Shown here piece after piece: positions 35,134 to 43,110 of a stretch of DNA of 64,000 nt; the stretch's first letter is position 1; the number at the start of each line of letters is the position of its first letter. Both the position numbers and the translations under genes were made by a program. Source of the stretch: VMCP01 sp964415065 (GTDB lineage: Bacteria > Bacteroidota > Bacteroidia > NS11-12g > UBA955); NCBI GenBank assembly GCA_964415065.1, contig CAYPYX010000002.1, positions 1 to 64,000 on the forward strand, in the 5' to 3' direction. The notes below the pieces were generated by a model. It saw nothing but the letters and a program-made list of their open reading frames with translations, was not told the origin of the DNA and ran no database searches.

Positions 35134-36159
35134 ATGCCGTATTCACAAATTATCACCTTAGAACAGTTCATTGTAGACCAGCAGTCATTGTATAAAGATG
35201 CAGGTGGATCGTTATCGCGAATTTTCCGTTCATTGGAATTAGCAGCTAAGGTGGTAAATAGAGATGTTCGTAAAGCAGGATTGGTAGATATTTTGGGAAA
35301 TCACGGTGCAACCAATACGCACGGTGAGGAACAGAAGAAGCTCGATGTAATTGCTAATGATGTATTTATTGCAGCTTTATCGAAAAGTGGTGAAGTGAGC
35401 ATTATCATCTCAGAAGAAAACGATGAGCCCGTTTTCGTAGAAGGTTGCGAAGAAGAAAAATACATTGTTGCCATCGACCCTTTAGATGGTTCTAGCAATA
35501 TCGATGTGAACGCAAGTATTGGAACTATTTTTAGCATTTATCGTAGAAATTCGGCAAATAAAGTAGCTTCTCAAGCAGATTGCATGCAAAAGGGTAAGCA
35601 CCAAGTTGCAGCTGGTTATATCATTTATGGTAGTTCTACCATGTTGGTGTATACCACCGGTTTGGGTGTTAACGGATTTACGCTTGACGATAGTATTCAA
35701 GAATTTTGTTTATCTCACCCCAGTATTCAAATTCCAACGCAGGGTAAGATATTTTCGATTAATGAAGGAAATTATGCCGATTTTCCAGAAGGAGTGCAAG
35801 AATACGTTCAGTATTGCAAAGCTAAAGACAAGGAAACCAATCGCCCTTATGGAGCTCGTTATATAGGTAGTTTAATTGCCGACTTTCACCGCAATTTGTT
35901 AAAAGGAGGGATTTTTATCTACCCACCAACGGAGAAAACGCCTAACGGAAAATTGCGTTTGATGTACGAGTGCAATCCAATGTCGTTCATAGTTGAGCAA
36001 GCAGGAGGAAAAGCAAGTACTGGTAAAATGCGCGTGTTAGATGTTTTACCTGAGGATTTGCATCAACGCGTTCCCTTATTTATTGGTTCTGCGGAAATGG
36101 TAGACTTGGCGGTTTCTATGTTGAACAACGCCGTTGAAATGGTGGCTGCCGAGGTTTAA
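35134..36159 (+). CDS. fbp: Fructose-1,6-bisphosphatase class I
   Basis: A 341-residue gluconeogenic phosphatase. The metal-binding signature DPLDGSSNIDVNASIGTIF (about 114-132) is diagnostic for class I. Other conserved parts are VIANDVFIAAL, SEENDEP (metal ligand Glu), GARYIGSLIADFHRNLLKGG and YECNPMSFIVEQAGGKAS. Length is normal. The final codons and stop are part of an 18-bp sequence that is repeated 71 bp downstream at the 3' end of recO. Confidence 0.96.
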   Translation: MPYSQIITLEQFIVDQQSLYKDAGGSLSRIFRSLELAAKVVNRDVRKAGLVDILGNHGATNTHGEEQKKLDVIANDVFIAALSKSGEVSIIISEENDEPVFVEGCEEEKYIVAIDPLDGSSNIDVNASIGTIFSIYRRNSANKVASQADCMQKGKHQVAAGYIIYGSSTMLVYTTGLGVNGFTLDDSIQEFCLSHPSIQIPTQGKIFSINEGNYADFPEGVQEYVQYCKAKDKETNRPYGARYIGSLIADFHRNLLKGGIFIYPPTEKTPNGKLRLMYECNPMSFIVEQAGGKASTGKMRVLDVLPEDLHQRVPLFIGSAEMVDLAVSMLNNAVEMVAAEV

Positions 36160-36232
36160 TTAATTCGCAGTTACTCGACCACTTGGTAATTAACGGGTGG
36201 TATTGCTCGAAGGAGGCTGCCGAGGTTTAATT
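36144..36232. repeat. 18-bp direct repeat at the fbp and recO 3' ends
   Basis: GGCTGCCGAGGTTTAATT occurs at 36144-36161 and again at 36215-36232, exactly identical, 71 bp apart. The first copy holds the last fbp codons and stop. The second holds the recO stop codon, read on the other strand. Confidence 0.93.
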
Positions 36233-36838
36233 GTCGTTCAATTCGTCGATTATATACAACGATTTTAGTGATTTTTCCGGAAAAGCTAGTGCTTTTAGAT
36301 GGTCAACCATGCGATTGAGTCGATAACGACGTTCATCTCTGTGGATTTTTTCTCGGGGGATGTCTAACAATTCGGTTGGAAGTGCATAACCGAGAACTTG
36401 GCATAAATCACGAATAAATTCCAAAGGAAGATTTGCGATTTGTTTAGATTGATTCAATTTCTGAAATGAAATTTGAATGACAATGTATAAATCTTCGTCG
36501 TGAGCTGCTTCATTATTAATGCACAAACTCAATATTTCAATATAAAAGAACCGTATTTGTTGAATGTAAATGCTGTTAGCACTAAAATCCGGGTGTGAAA
36601 TTAAATCTGGGGGTATGGAAATCTCTTTGATGTGACATAAACCGCCCCCATCTTTGGGTTTGAAAACAATTTCAACGAACTGACCGAGTTGATAATAGGC
36701 GTTTTTAGCTTTGTTTTTTTGCAATCCCCGTACCAAAAACGGAACCAACCCAGCGTGTTGTGTGAAGATTTGCACTACCATCGAATTATCGGTGTAGGGA
36801 ATCCGTTTCAGTACAACACCCCGGGTTTTTATGTCCAT
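36227..36838 (-). CDS. recO: DNA repair protein RecO
   Basis: A 203-residue recombination mediator that loads RecA with RecR. The N-terminal OB-fold begins KTRGVVLKRIPYTDNSMVVQIFT (in parts), the usual RecO start, and the helical C-part follows. The four-Cys zinc motif found in many RecO proteins is absent, and the protein is shorter than the usual 230-240 residues. The last residues (DELNDN) fall next to, and the stop falls within, an 18-bp duplication shared with fbp, so the C-terminus may have been altered by it. It follows the PD40 gene by 29 bp and may be the last gene of that operon. Confidence 0.87.
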   Translation of the reverse strand: MDIKTRGVVLKRIPYTDNSMVVQIFTQHAGLVPFLVRGLQKNKAKNAYYQLGQFVEIVFKPKDGGGLCHIKEISIPPDLISHPDFSANSIYIQQIRFFYIEILSLCINNEAAHDEDLYIVIQISFQKLNQSKQIANLPLEFIRDLCQVLGYALPTELLDIPREKIHRDERRYRLNRMVDHLKALAFPEKSLKSLYIIDELNDN

Positions 36839-36867
36839 TTTTTGCTATTAACGTTTTAGCATCAAAA

Positions 36868-38037
36868 TCAATCCACCCAATCTGCAATGAACAAATTGGT
36901 ATCGCGGTTTCCGCCGTTGTTTCTGTTGGATGAAAAAATGAGTTTTTTACCATCAGGTGAAAACATTGGGAAAGCATTAAATATGCTATTATTGGTAATG
37001 CGCTCTAATTTTTTACCGTTGGTACCAATCATAAACAATTGGAAATCATATCCTCTTTCTGAATGATGATTCGATGAAAAAATGATTTTCTTACCTTTAG
37101 GATGGAAGAAAGGAGCCCAGTTTGCTTTACCCAATTTGGTGATTTGTTTTAGGTTTGTTCCATCTACGTTAACCGTGTAAATTTCCATATTGGTTGGTGC
37201 AACCAAATTTTTAGCTAAGTAATCTTTGTAAATTTTGATTTCTTCTTCTGTTTTGGGACGAGAAGCTCTAAAAACTAACTTTTTACTATCAGGCGAAAAA
37301 AATGCTCCACCATCATAACCTAAACCGCTGGTAATCTGTCTTGGGTTACTACCATCAATATCCATAATCCACAATTCCAAATCTCCGCTGCGTGTGCTGG
37401 TAAATACAATTGATTTTCCATCAGGAGAAACGGTAGCTTCAGCGTCGTAACCTGGAGAATTCGTTAGTTGTTTTACGATATTACCGTTTAAATCGCTCAC
37501 AAAAATGTCGAAATCAGCATAGATGGGCCATAAATAAGCGCCTTTGGTTTCGGGAGTTGGGGGACAATCTTTTCCACCCAAATGAGTACTTGCATACACA
37601 ATAGTTGAATCGCCGGGCATAAAGTACGAACAAGTTGTTCTACCTAAACCTGTGGAAACCATAGGTGGCTGGAATTCGGGAGAACCCATTTGAGCCAATG
37701 GAGTGGTGAAAATTTGATCGCACTGAACTCCCCATTTTTTATTGTTGCTTTGGAAAACAATTTTTTGGTTATCAAAACTGAAATAAGCCTCAGCATTGTC
37801 TCCGCCAAAAGTTAATTGTTTTAAATTTTTCAAATGCTTTTCAGGTTGAGGAGCAGCCTCTTGTGGACGTCCAGAATTTTTGGGATCGTGTGGATTTGGT
37901 TGCGCACCAGCAGGAACACCGTGCGAATGACCATGACCATGATCATGTCCATGACCCTGTCCTTGTTGATTCTGAGCGAAACTGATATTGGCATTAAACA
38001 AGCCAATTGAAATGATGAGGGCAGCTGAAATTTTCAT
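36868..38037 (-). CDS. His-rich PD40 beta-propeller protein (TolB-like)
   Basis: A 389-residue secreted protein. It has a signal peptide (cleaved after SFA), then a short linker very rich in His and Gly (HGHDHGHGHSHG, about residues 29-41) that could bind metal ions or heme. From about residue 70 to the end there are repeated WD40-like PD40 blades with the pattern F-S-P-D-G/S-K-K-L/I-V/I-F, for example VSPDGKSIVFTSTRSG, FSPDSKKLVFRASR and FSPDGKKLIFSSNR, as in TolB. It lies 15 bp after a HmuY-like lipoprotein gene in the same direction as a TonB receptor. A role in metal or heme handling is an inference from context and the His tract. Confidence 0.82.
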   Translation of the reverse strand: MKISAALIISIGLFNANISFAQNQQGQGHGHDHGHGHSHGVPAGAQPNPHDPKNSGRPQEAAPQPEKHLKNLKQLTFGGDNAEAYFSFDNQKIVFQSNNKKWGVQCDQIFTTPLAQMGSPEFQPPMVSTGLGRTTCSYFMPGDSTIVYASTHLGGKDCPPTPETKGAYLWPIYADFDIFVSDLNGNIVKQLTNSPGYDAEATVSPDGKSIVFTSTRSGDLELWIMDIDGSNPRQITSGLGYDGGAFFSPDSKKLVFRASRPKTEEEIKIYKDYLAKNLVAPTNMEIYTVNVDGTNLKQITKLGKANWAPFFHPKGKKIIFSSNHHSERGYDFQLFMIGTNGKKLERITNNSIFNAFPMFSPDGKKLIFSSNRNNGGNRDTNLFIADWVD

Positions 38038-38052
38038 ATTTTGATATTGAAA

Positions 38053-39147
38053 TTATTTTAAAATTTCCCAAGCCATTTTGGGATAGCCTTTTCGACCTTT
38101 ATCGTCATAAAAGTCAATAAAACGCATTTTGAAATAGTTACCATTGATGGTTTTAATCACGTAATAGCGATTGGGAACCATGGTATACTTACTAGCAGAT
38201 TGAGAGTATTCTTTCCAATCGTAGCCTATTTCATTGATATTTTTATTGTACATCAATGATTGAGCATCTTGAATATTGAATTGATCGAAAGGGATTCCTC
38301 CATCGATCTGAGCCACTGAAATTTTAAATGGATTGATCAGTGCTCCTCGAATGATATAGGGATACATTACACCGTTTACATCGGGTATGGATTCTTTATA
38401 GGTTGTAAAAACGATATCCCATTCATTAAGTGCCACAGGTTCATTCTCAATCAATTGCATGGTAGAGAAATTGAAATACGCGTAATTTCTATCTGGCTTG
38501 GTATAGACTTTGGTTAGATATAAAAATTGAGGATCGAGAACATACGACCACAGGAATTCATAGACCCCACCGCGAACACTGAGGAATTGCATTTTAACAT
38601 AACGCTTTGAAGGGATGGTGTCAACACCTAAGTCAATAACGTAAGTTTCATTCGGTTTGCCTGTATATCCATTAGATTGCTTGGCAAAACAGCCTGAAAA
38701 AGCTAAAGAGTCGATATGGCCATTCGGATTATCAAACTTCCAATTTAGATTCTGCATTAAGGATCCATCTATATGGTCAAAGTCAACATCCGTAATCTTT
38801 GCTACCGATAAAAAAGCACTCTTACCTCCACAAATGGTGATATGTGGTTCCCCAAAACACGAGAAGCCTACATCCCATTTGCCAAATTGGTTGGTAAATG
38901 TTTTTTGGGATTCGAAATCAAACCACAATTGATTAGAATAGGTTTCTCCCATTTCAAATGTGGCAGTTTGCAATCCTGCAGCTACTTTTGGCTGCGGATA
39001 TAAGGGTTCTTCCTTTTCACATCCCCATAGCTGTAATAACAGTGATGCAAGGATAATTAACTGTAAAACAGGAGAAAGAAATTTTAACTTATACTGGGTA
39101 CGCATGCTGGGTTTGGATGTGAAAAATTGTTTAAAAAATGAATTCAT
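38053..39147 (-). CDS. HmuY-like lipoprotein
   Basis: A predicted lipoprotein of 364 residues (lipobox LWGC about 40 residues in), with two regions like the HmuY heme-binding family: FGKWDVGFSCFGEPHITICG and LNEWDIVFTTYKE, each followed by VAQIDG or VAKITD-type strands. HmuY-type proteins capture heme at the cell surface and hand it to a TonB receptor. The start at 39147 shares a base with the receptor's stop (TAATG), which suggests coupling. An ATG at 39105 would give a more usual 29-residue signal and is a real alternative. It is the third gene of the run. Confidence 0.78.
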   Translation of the reverse strand: MNSFFKQFFTSKPSMRTQYKLKFLSPVLQLIILASLLLQLWGCEKEEPLYPQPKVAAGLQTATFEMGETYSNQLWFDFESQKTFTNQFGKWDVGFSCFGEPHITICGGKSAFLSVAKITDVDFDHIDGSLMQNLNWKFDNPNGHIDSLAFSGCFAKQSNGYTGKPNETYVIDLGVDTIPSKRYVKMQFLSVRGGVYEFLWSYVLDPQFLYLTKVYTKPDRNYAYFNFSTMQLIENEPVALNEWDIVFTTYKESIPDVNGVMYPYIIRGALINPFKISVAQIDGGIPFDQFNIQDAQSLMYNKNINEIGYDWKEYSQSASKYTMVPNRYYVIKTINGNYFKMRFIDFYDDKGRKGYPKMAWEILK

Positions 39148-41456
39148 TACAAAGTTATTATACACTGAGCAAAAAAGTTTCTACCTGTACCGATATTTAT
39201 TCCGGATGAACCATTTCCATGCACTCCACCGCTTTGTAAAGAGGTATTTATTTGGCGCACGTCAAACAGATTTTTACATCCTGCTTGTAATAGAATTCGT
39301 TTGTTCCAAAGCTTTTCTGATACGCTAATGTCGGTAAGATAGTAGCTGGAGTTTTTATACAATTCAGCGGTATTGGTATAGCCAACCGTGGGGCCAGTAA
39401 ATCGACTGAACATTTGAATAGAGGCATTTTGATGTGGGAAATCGTAACGCACATTTAAGGTAGCTTGAGCCAATCTCCACGAAGCAATTCCCGACATGAA
39501 ATCATAACGTGATTCATTATCCATGATAGAACCGCTTATTTGGAAATTTATATGATGAACAAATAAGTCGGACTGAACGGTGATTCCTCGGGAGTTCATT
39601 AGTCCAATATTGATGTATCGGTATAGATTAGTTCGGGGATCTTCCAGCGCCAATTGTATTTGATTTTGTATGTGGTTATAAAACCCACTCAATTTAAATG
39701 TAGCTCCGATTTCTTTTGAAATGTTGTGCCTGTAATCCAATGAAACAATGTAATTCTGTGACTTTTCAGATTGCAAATTAGGATTACCTTGAACGTTATG
39801 ATTGATATCTACAAATAGAAAATACAATTCTTTTGCATTGGGTGCTCTAAATCCTTGTGCATATGACGACCTTAGAGTTAAATGCTTACTAACATCGTAT
39901 TTAATCTGAATGGATGGGATTAAAGGTGCCATTTTCAATCCTGAAGGAAGTAATTTAGGAAAGGGATTAGTGCCAAATGTGTTATTGTATGCCATCCTTA
40001 ATGATGGCTTCACATTCAGTTTAGAATAGTATTTAAATTCTGCACTTCCGAAAATCGCAACATCGGTAATAGGTTTGCCGGTTAATACACGTTTGGTTTC
40101 AAGCTGCTCACTTTGTACTTCATAGCCCCAAAGCCATTCTCTTTTATTGAATTTCGATTTATGCGACCATAATCCGCGTAAATTTATTTGGGTATTTAGT
40201 GTTGTATCCTGGTCATCGGGACGGGTAACTACTTCAGAACCGGTAACTAAATTTCTGCGAACGTTAGTTTTGGTTCTATAGTATCCATTCACGGAGTTTT
40301 GGAAACGAAAATGATCTCGATCATTGAGTTTGTATTCTGTTACCGCTACTAAATCAGCACGTGTTGTGTTGAAGTAGTTATTGTAACCGGTAACACTAAT
40401 CAAATTGTATTCAGCATTACTCCGATCAGTTAGTTTTTCTTGAAAGGCATTAAAATTGACTAAGGTCTTCCATTTATTGGAGGTGAATGAAATACCACCA
40501 TTTCCATACAATCGTGTTTTAGGTTTCCAATCCATTGAACGTGTGGATGGATTGAAGTCCATACCACCAAAAAACTGTCGACCACCGCCTAAACTCCATC
40601 CGGTGTTTAAGTTCCTATATAGTTTAAAGCTGCCTAACGATTGACCATCTAGGTTATAATTGTTAGCAGCATCTGAATATCCCTGAATAGTATATGCGTT
40701 CTTGGACCGCATAGGTTTCTTGGTAATAATATTGATTACTCCACCAATGGCGTCGGTACCGTACACCACGCTCATAGGTCCTTCAATAATTTCGATTCGT
40801 TCTATATTTGAAGTAGGAATTTGTGAAATATCAATATTCCCGTTTAAGCGACCTATCATAGGCACGCCGTTAATTAAAATCTTTACATTTTGCCCTCCCA
40901 AACCTTGCAACTTAATACTAGTACCCAAACTAGGGTCGTTAGAAAGTTGAATGTTTGATTGGTTTTGGAGGACGTCGTTTAAATTCTGTGCAGCCATTAA
41001 TTGAATGGTCTTGGAAGTAATGGTTTGCACAGAGTAGGGGTTTTCTGAAGCCAGTCTTGGCTGAACAGACCCCGTAATTGTTACTGGATTGATTCGTTTG
41101 ATGTTTACATCAACTGTTATGTGCAATGCAGTAATTCCGCTTTTGATTAATTGAGATGAAGGATTAATAATTTTACCTTCATTGCCAATCAATTCAATTT
41201 TGTAATCTTGGTCGCTGGGAATTAAGAACTCCCCATTTTCATCGGTTTCTTTGAATTTCTGAGTTTCAGGTCTAATTGTAAAATTAGAATTGATTTCAGT
41301 GATATAAAAGGCAAGAGCAGGAACGGGTTGATTTTCTAAATCCTTCACAATAACTAATCGGTTGGAGTTGTTCTGCGAAAAAATGGGCAGAAACAAAGCA
41401 CACAATCCAGAAATTATGGTTTTTTTAAAAAGATTTTGAAAATCACACCGTTCCAT
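39147..41456 (-). CDS. TonB-dependent outer-membrane receptor
   Basis: A 769-residue receptor. A signal peptide is followed by a carboxypeptidase-like domain (about 30-110) and the plug domain (about 120-230), with LNDVLQNQSNIQL, IKLQGLGGQNVKILINGVPM (in parts), IERIEIIEGPMSVVYGTDAIGGVINIITKK (in parts). The rest is the 22-strand barrel, ending NLFDVRQINTSL and a final strand. Flanking HmuY-like genes point to heme or a related iron or metal compound as the cargo. The ATG at 41456 is used. The frame opens at a TTG at 41468. It starts 18 bp after the T9SS HmuY-like gene and overlaps the start of the next gene by one base. Confidence 0.92.
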   Translation of the reverse strand: MERCDFQNLFKKTIISGLCALFLPIFSQNNSNRLVIVKDLENQPVPALAFYITEINSNFTIRPETQKFKETDENGEFLIPSDQDYKIELIGNEGKIINPSSQLIKSGITALHITVDVNIKRINPVTITGSVQPRLASENPYSVQTITSKTIQLMAAQNLNDVLQNQSNIQLSNDPSLGTSIKLQGLGGQNVKILINGVPMIGRLNGNIDISQIPTSNIERIEIIEGPMSVVYGTDAIGGVINIITKKPMRSKNAYTIQGYSDAANNYNLDGQSLGSFKLYRNLNTGWSLGGGRQFFGGMDFNPSTRSMDWKPKTRLYGNGGISFTSNKWKTLVNFNAFQEKLTDRSNAEYNLISVTGYNNYFNTTRADLVAVTEYKLNDRDHFRFQNSVNGYYRTKTNVRRNLVTGSEVVTRPDDQDTTLNTQINLRGLWSHKSKFNKREWLWGYEVQSEQLETKRVLTGKPITDVAIFGSAEFKYYSKLNVKPSLRMAYNNTFGTNPFPKLLPSGLKMAPLIPSIQIKYDVSKHLTLRSSYAQGFRAPNAKELYFLFVDINHNVQGNPNLQSEKSQNYIVSLDYRHNISKEIGATFKLSGFYNHIQNQIQLALEDPRTNLYRYINIGLMNSRGITVQSDLFVHHINFQISGSIMDNESRYDFMSGIASWRLAQATLNVRYDFPHQNASIQMFSRFTGPTVGYTNTAELYKNSSYYLTDISVSEKLWNKRILLQAGCKNLFDVRQINTSLQSGGVHGNGSSGINIGTGRNFFAQCIITL

Positions 41457-41474
41457 TTCTTTTTGCAATCGAAA

Positions 41475-42779
41475 TTATAATTTGTTAATGATTTGAGATT
41501 GTACTCCGCTGTTGGTTTTAACTTCAACGATGTATTGTCCAGCCTTCAAATTTGAAATGTTTAATGCAGCTAACTCTTCGTTAGAGTTAACATCCCCAGA
41601 AATCAAAATACGACCATCTAAACCGTAAACATTTACGCTTGAAATGGGCTCATTGTTGATCGATTTTACAAACAATTGATCGTTTGCCGGAACGGGGAAA
41701 ATTACGAATGATTTAGTTAACGCTTCTGTAGAAGATAATGAAGTCAATAGCACACGTTGTAAAATTACGTTTCCGTTAGCGCTTCCTCCGAAACCTGTGA
41801 AACGCACACCCCAGAACTCTTTACCGCTGCTAGTAGGAACTTCCACGATGTAGTTCATGCTGTCAGCCACCACAAATGATTGACCGTTGAAGGATTTCCA
41901 ATCATGACCTACACGGGTTAATTCATTTCTAAATCCTTTTCCGCCGGTAGTATCGATGTTGGCATCATCGATAATTTGAACGTGATTGCTTTGCAAATCG
42001 CTCCAAGCTAAACCTTTGAATTTAGCGATTCTGATGCCTCTTTTTGACTCAACTCCCGCAGTGATGTAGGGAATGTACACTCCTTGATTTAAAGTTGGAA
42101 CATAGTAACGAGTGAAATTCAAATGCCATCCTTCTGAAGATGGAGGTTCAACATTCACTTGTTTCATAGTTGTGAAATTGAAATACTTGTAAGTTGCACC
42201 ATTCGCAAGACTTTGTTTTAAGGTATCCGTTACTGCATTTGATCCGTTTAGTTCGGCGATGGTGAAGATGAAATCACCATTAGATTCTTGAGACACAGGC
42301 ATAAACTTGAAGAAACGCATGTTTTGTCCTTTGCCCAAAGTAATCAAGTACATGGAGTCACCTACTACTTTGTGAGTAGTTGCATCATAAACACCCCAAG
42401 AAAAATCCCACATGTTGGAACTTTTTTGCTTGTTCAAAGCGCCTTCGTCGTGTTTTACCAAGTCGTTGTAAGGCTTTACCCATGACTTCCAACCCGTTGT
42501 GTCGAAAGTTTCAAAAAATTTGTTGTCACCATTTGGATACAAATAAACAAATGCATCGCCGGTGTGGTTAAACTTCAATGCATTGTCGCGGGTGTTAGAA
42601 GTGTGCGACATGTGCCAAGAATTAATGGGCATGGTATTTTTCACGCCACTGGAAACATTGAAGAATGCAAAGTTCGAGTAACCTGGTCCCATAGAAACTG
42701 TATCGGTGATTACGGTTTGGGACTTTACAGAGCTAGCTAACATCATCGTGCTTGCAGCTAAAAATAATATTTTTTTCAT
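41475..42779 (-). CDS. HmuY-like protein with T9SS sorting domain
   Basis: A 434-residue secreted protein. It has a signal peptide (MKKILFLAASTMMLASSVKS) and two HmuY-like halves (about 25-345) with YSNFAFFNVSSG, WDFSWGVYDA and WHLNFTRYYV strands plus IRIAKFKGLAW. It ends in a T9SS type A domain (about 360-434): SFVIFPVPANDQLFV, then VNVYGLDGRIL and LKAGQYIVEVKTNSG. It is thus exported by a different route from the HmuY-like lipoprotein in the same operon. It is the first gene of the run and has a TAATTTTG box upstream. A hemophore-like role is inferred from similarity and position. Confidence 0.82.
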   Translation of the reverse strand: MKKILFLAASTMMLASSVKSQTVITDTVSMGPGYSNFAFFNVSSGVKNTMPINSWHMSHTSNTRDNALKFNHTGDAFVYLYPNGDNKFFETFDTTGWKSWVKPYNDLVKHDEGALNKQKSSNMWDFSWGVYDATTHKVVGDSMYLITLGKGQNMRFFKFMPVSQESNGDFIFTIAELNGSNAVTDTLKQSLANGATYKYFNFTTMKQVNVEPPSSEGWHLNFTRYYVPTLNQGVYIPYITAGVESKRGIRIAKFKGLAWSDLQSNHVQIIDDANIDTTGGKGFRNELTRVGHDWKSFNGQSFVVADSMNYIVEVPTSSGKEFWGVRFTGFGGSANGNVILQRVLLTSLSSTEALTKSFVIFPVPANDQLFVKSINNEPISSVNVYGLDGRILISGDVNSNEELAALNISNLKAGQYIVEVKTNSGVQSQIINKL

Positions 42780-42808
42780 GTCTGGTTAGATGTAAAAAAT
42801 TGTTGCTG

Positions 42809-42816
42809 CAAAATTA
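42809..42816 (-). promoter_or_regulatory. TAATTTTG -7 box for the HmuY/TonB operon
   Basis: Reads TAATTTTG on the - strand, 29 nt before the ATG at 42779. A TTTG lies only 13 nt further upstream, closer than the usual spacing. Confidence 0.5.
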
Positions 42817-42859
42817 CCCTTACTGTATCCAAACCGAGGTGTTTTTATGTAAACTTCGT

Positions 42860-42953
42860 GTCATCAAATGTCCGTGTTTTGTCATTGGTTGATCTCACTG
42901 AAAATGGATGAATATAAACAATGACTTAGGTCATAAAATGTCGAAAAATTCGA
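42860..42953. promoter_or_regulatory. Candidate operator: two direct repeats and a palindrome
   Basis: GTCATCAAATGTC (42860-42872) and GTCATAAAATGTC (42930-42942) are 12/13 identical and 70 bp apart. A palindrome TCGAAAAATTCGA (TCGAA/TTCGA) lies at 42941-42953, partly over the second copy. GTCATTG (42881-42887) and CAATGAC (42919-42925) form a further inverted pair. All lie in the 331-bp region between the HmuY/TonB operon and hscA. No gene fits there. The protein that would bind is unknown. Confidence 0.5.
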
Positions 42954-43005
42954 TACAAAAGTCGAATAATCGGTTGGGTATCCCAAATTATTAAAAACGC
43001 GGTTG

Positions 43006-43013
43006 TACCTTTG
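43006..43013 (+). promoter_or_regulatory. TACCTTTG -7 box for hscA
   Basis: Exact TAnnTTTG match, 97 nt before the hscA ATG. No well-spaced -33 box is seen. Confidence 0.4.
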
Positions 43014-43110
43014 TGTTTTATGGGAAAATGATTATTCCAAGGTGTTTTGTAGTTTACCTTGTTAAAAGTGGAAAATCAATAAACCTATTCTAGCTGAATA
43101 TAAAAGAAAC

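Noticed and set aside
39150..39157. TAACTTTG as a promoter for the HmuY-like lipoprotein gene
   Set aside because: It lies in the last codons of the TonB receptor and only 2 nt before the ATG, which is too close. Stop-start coupling explains expression better.
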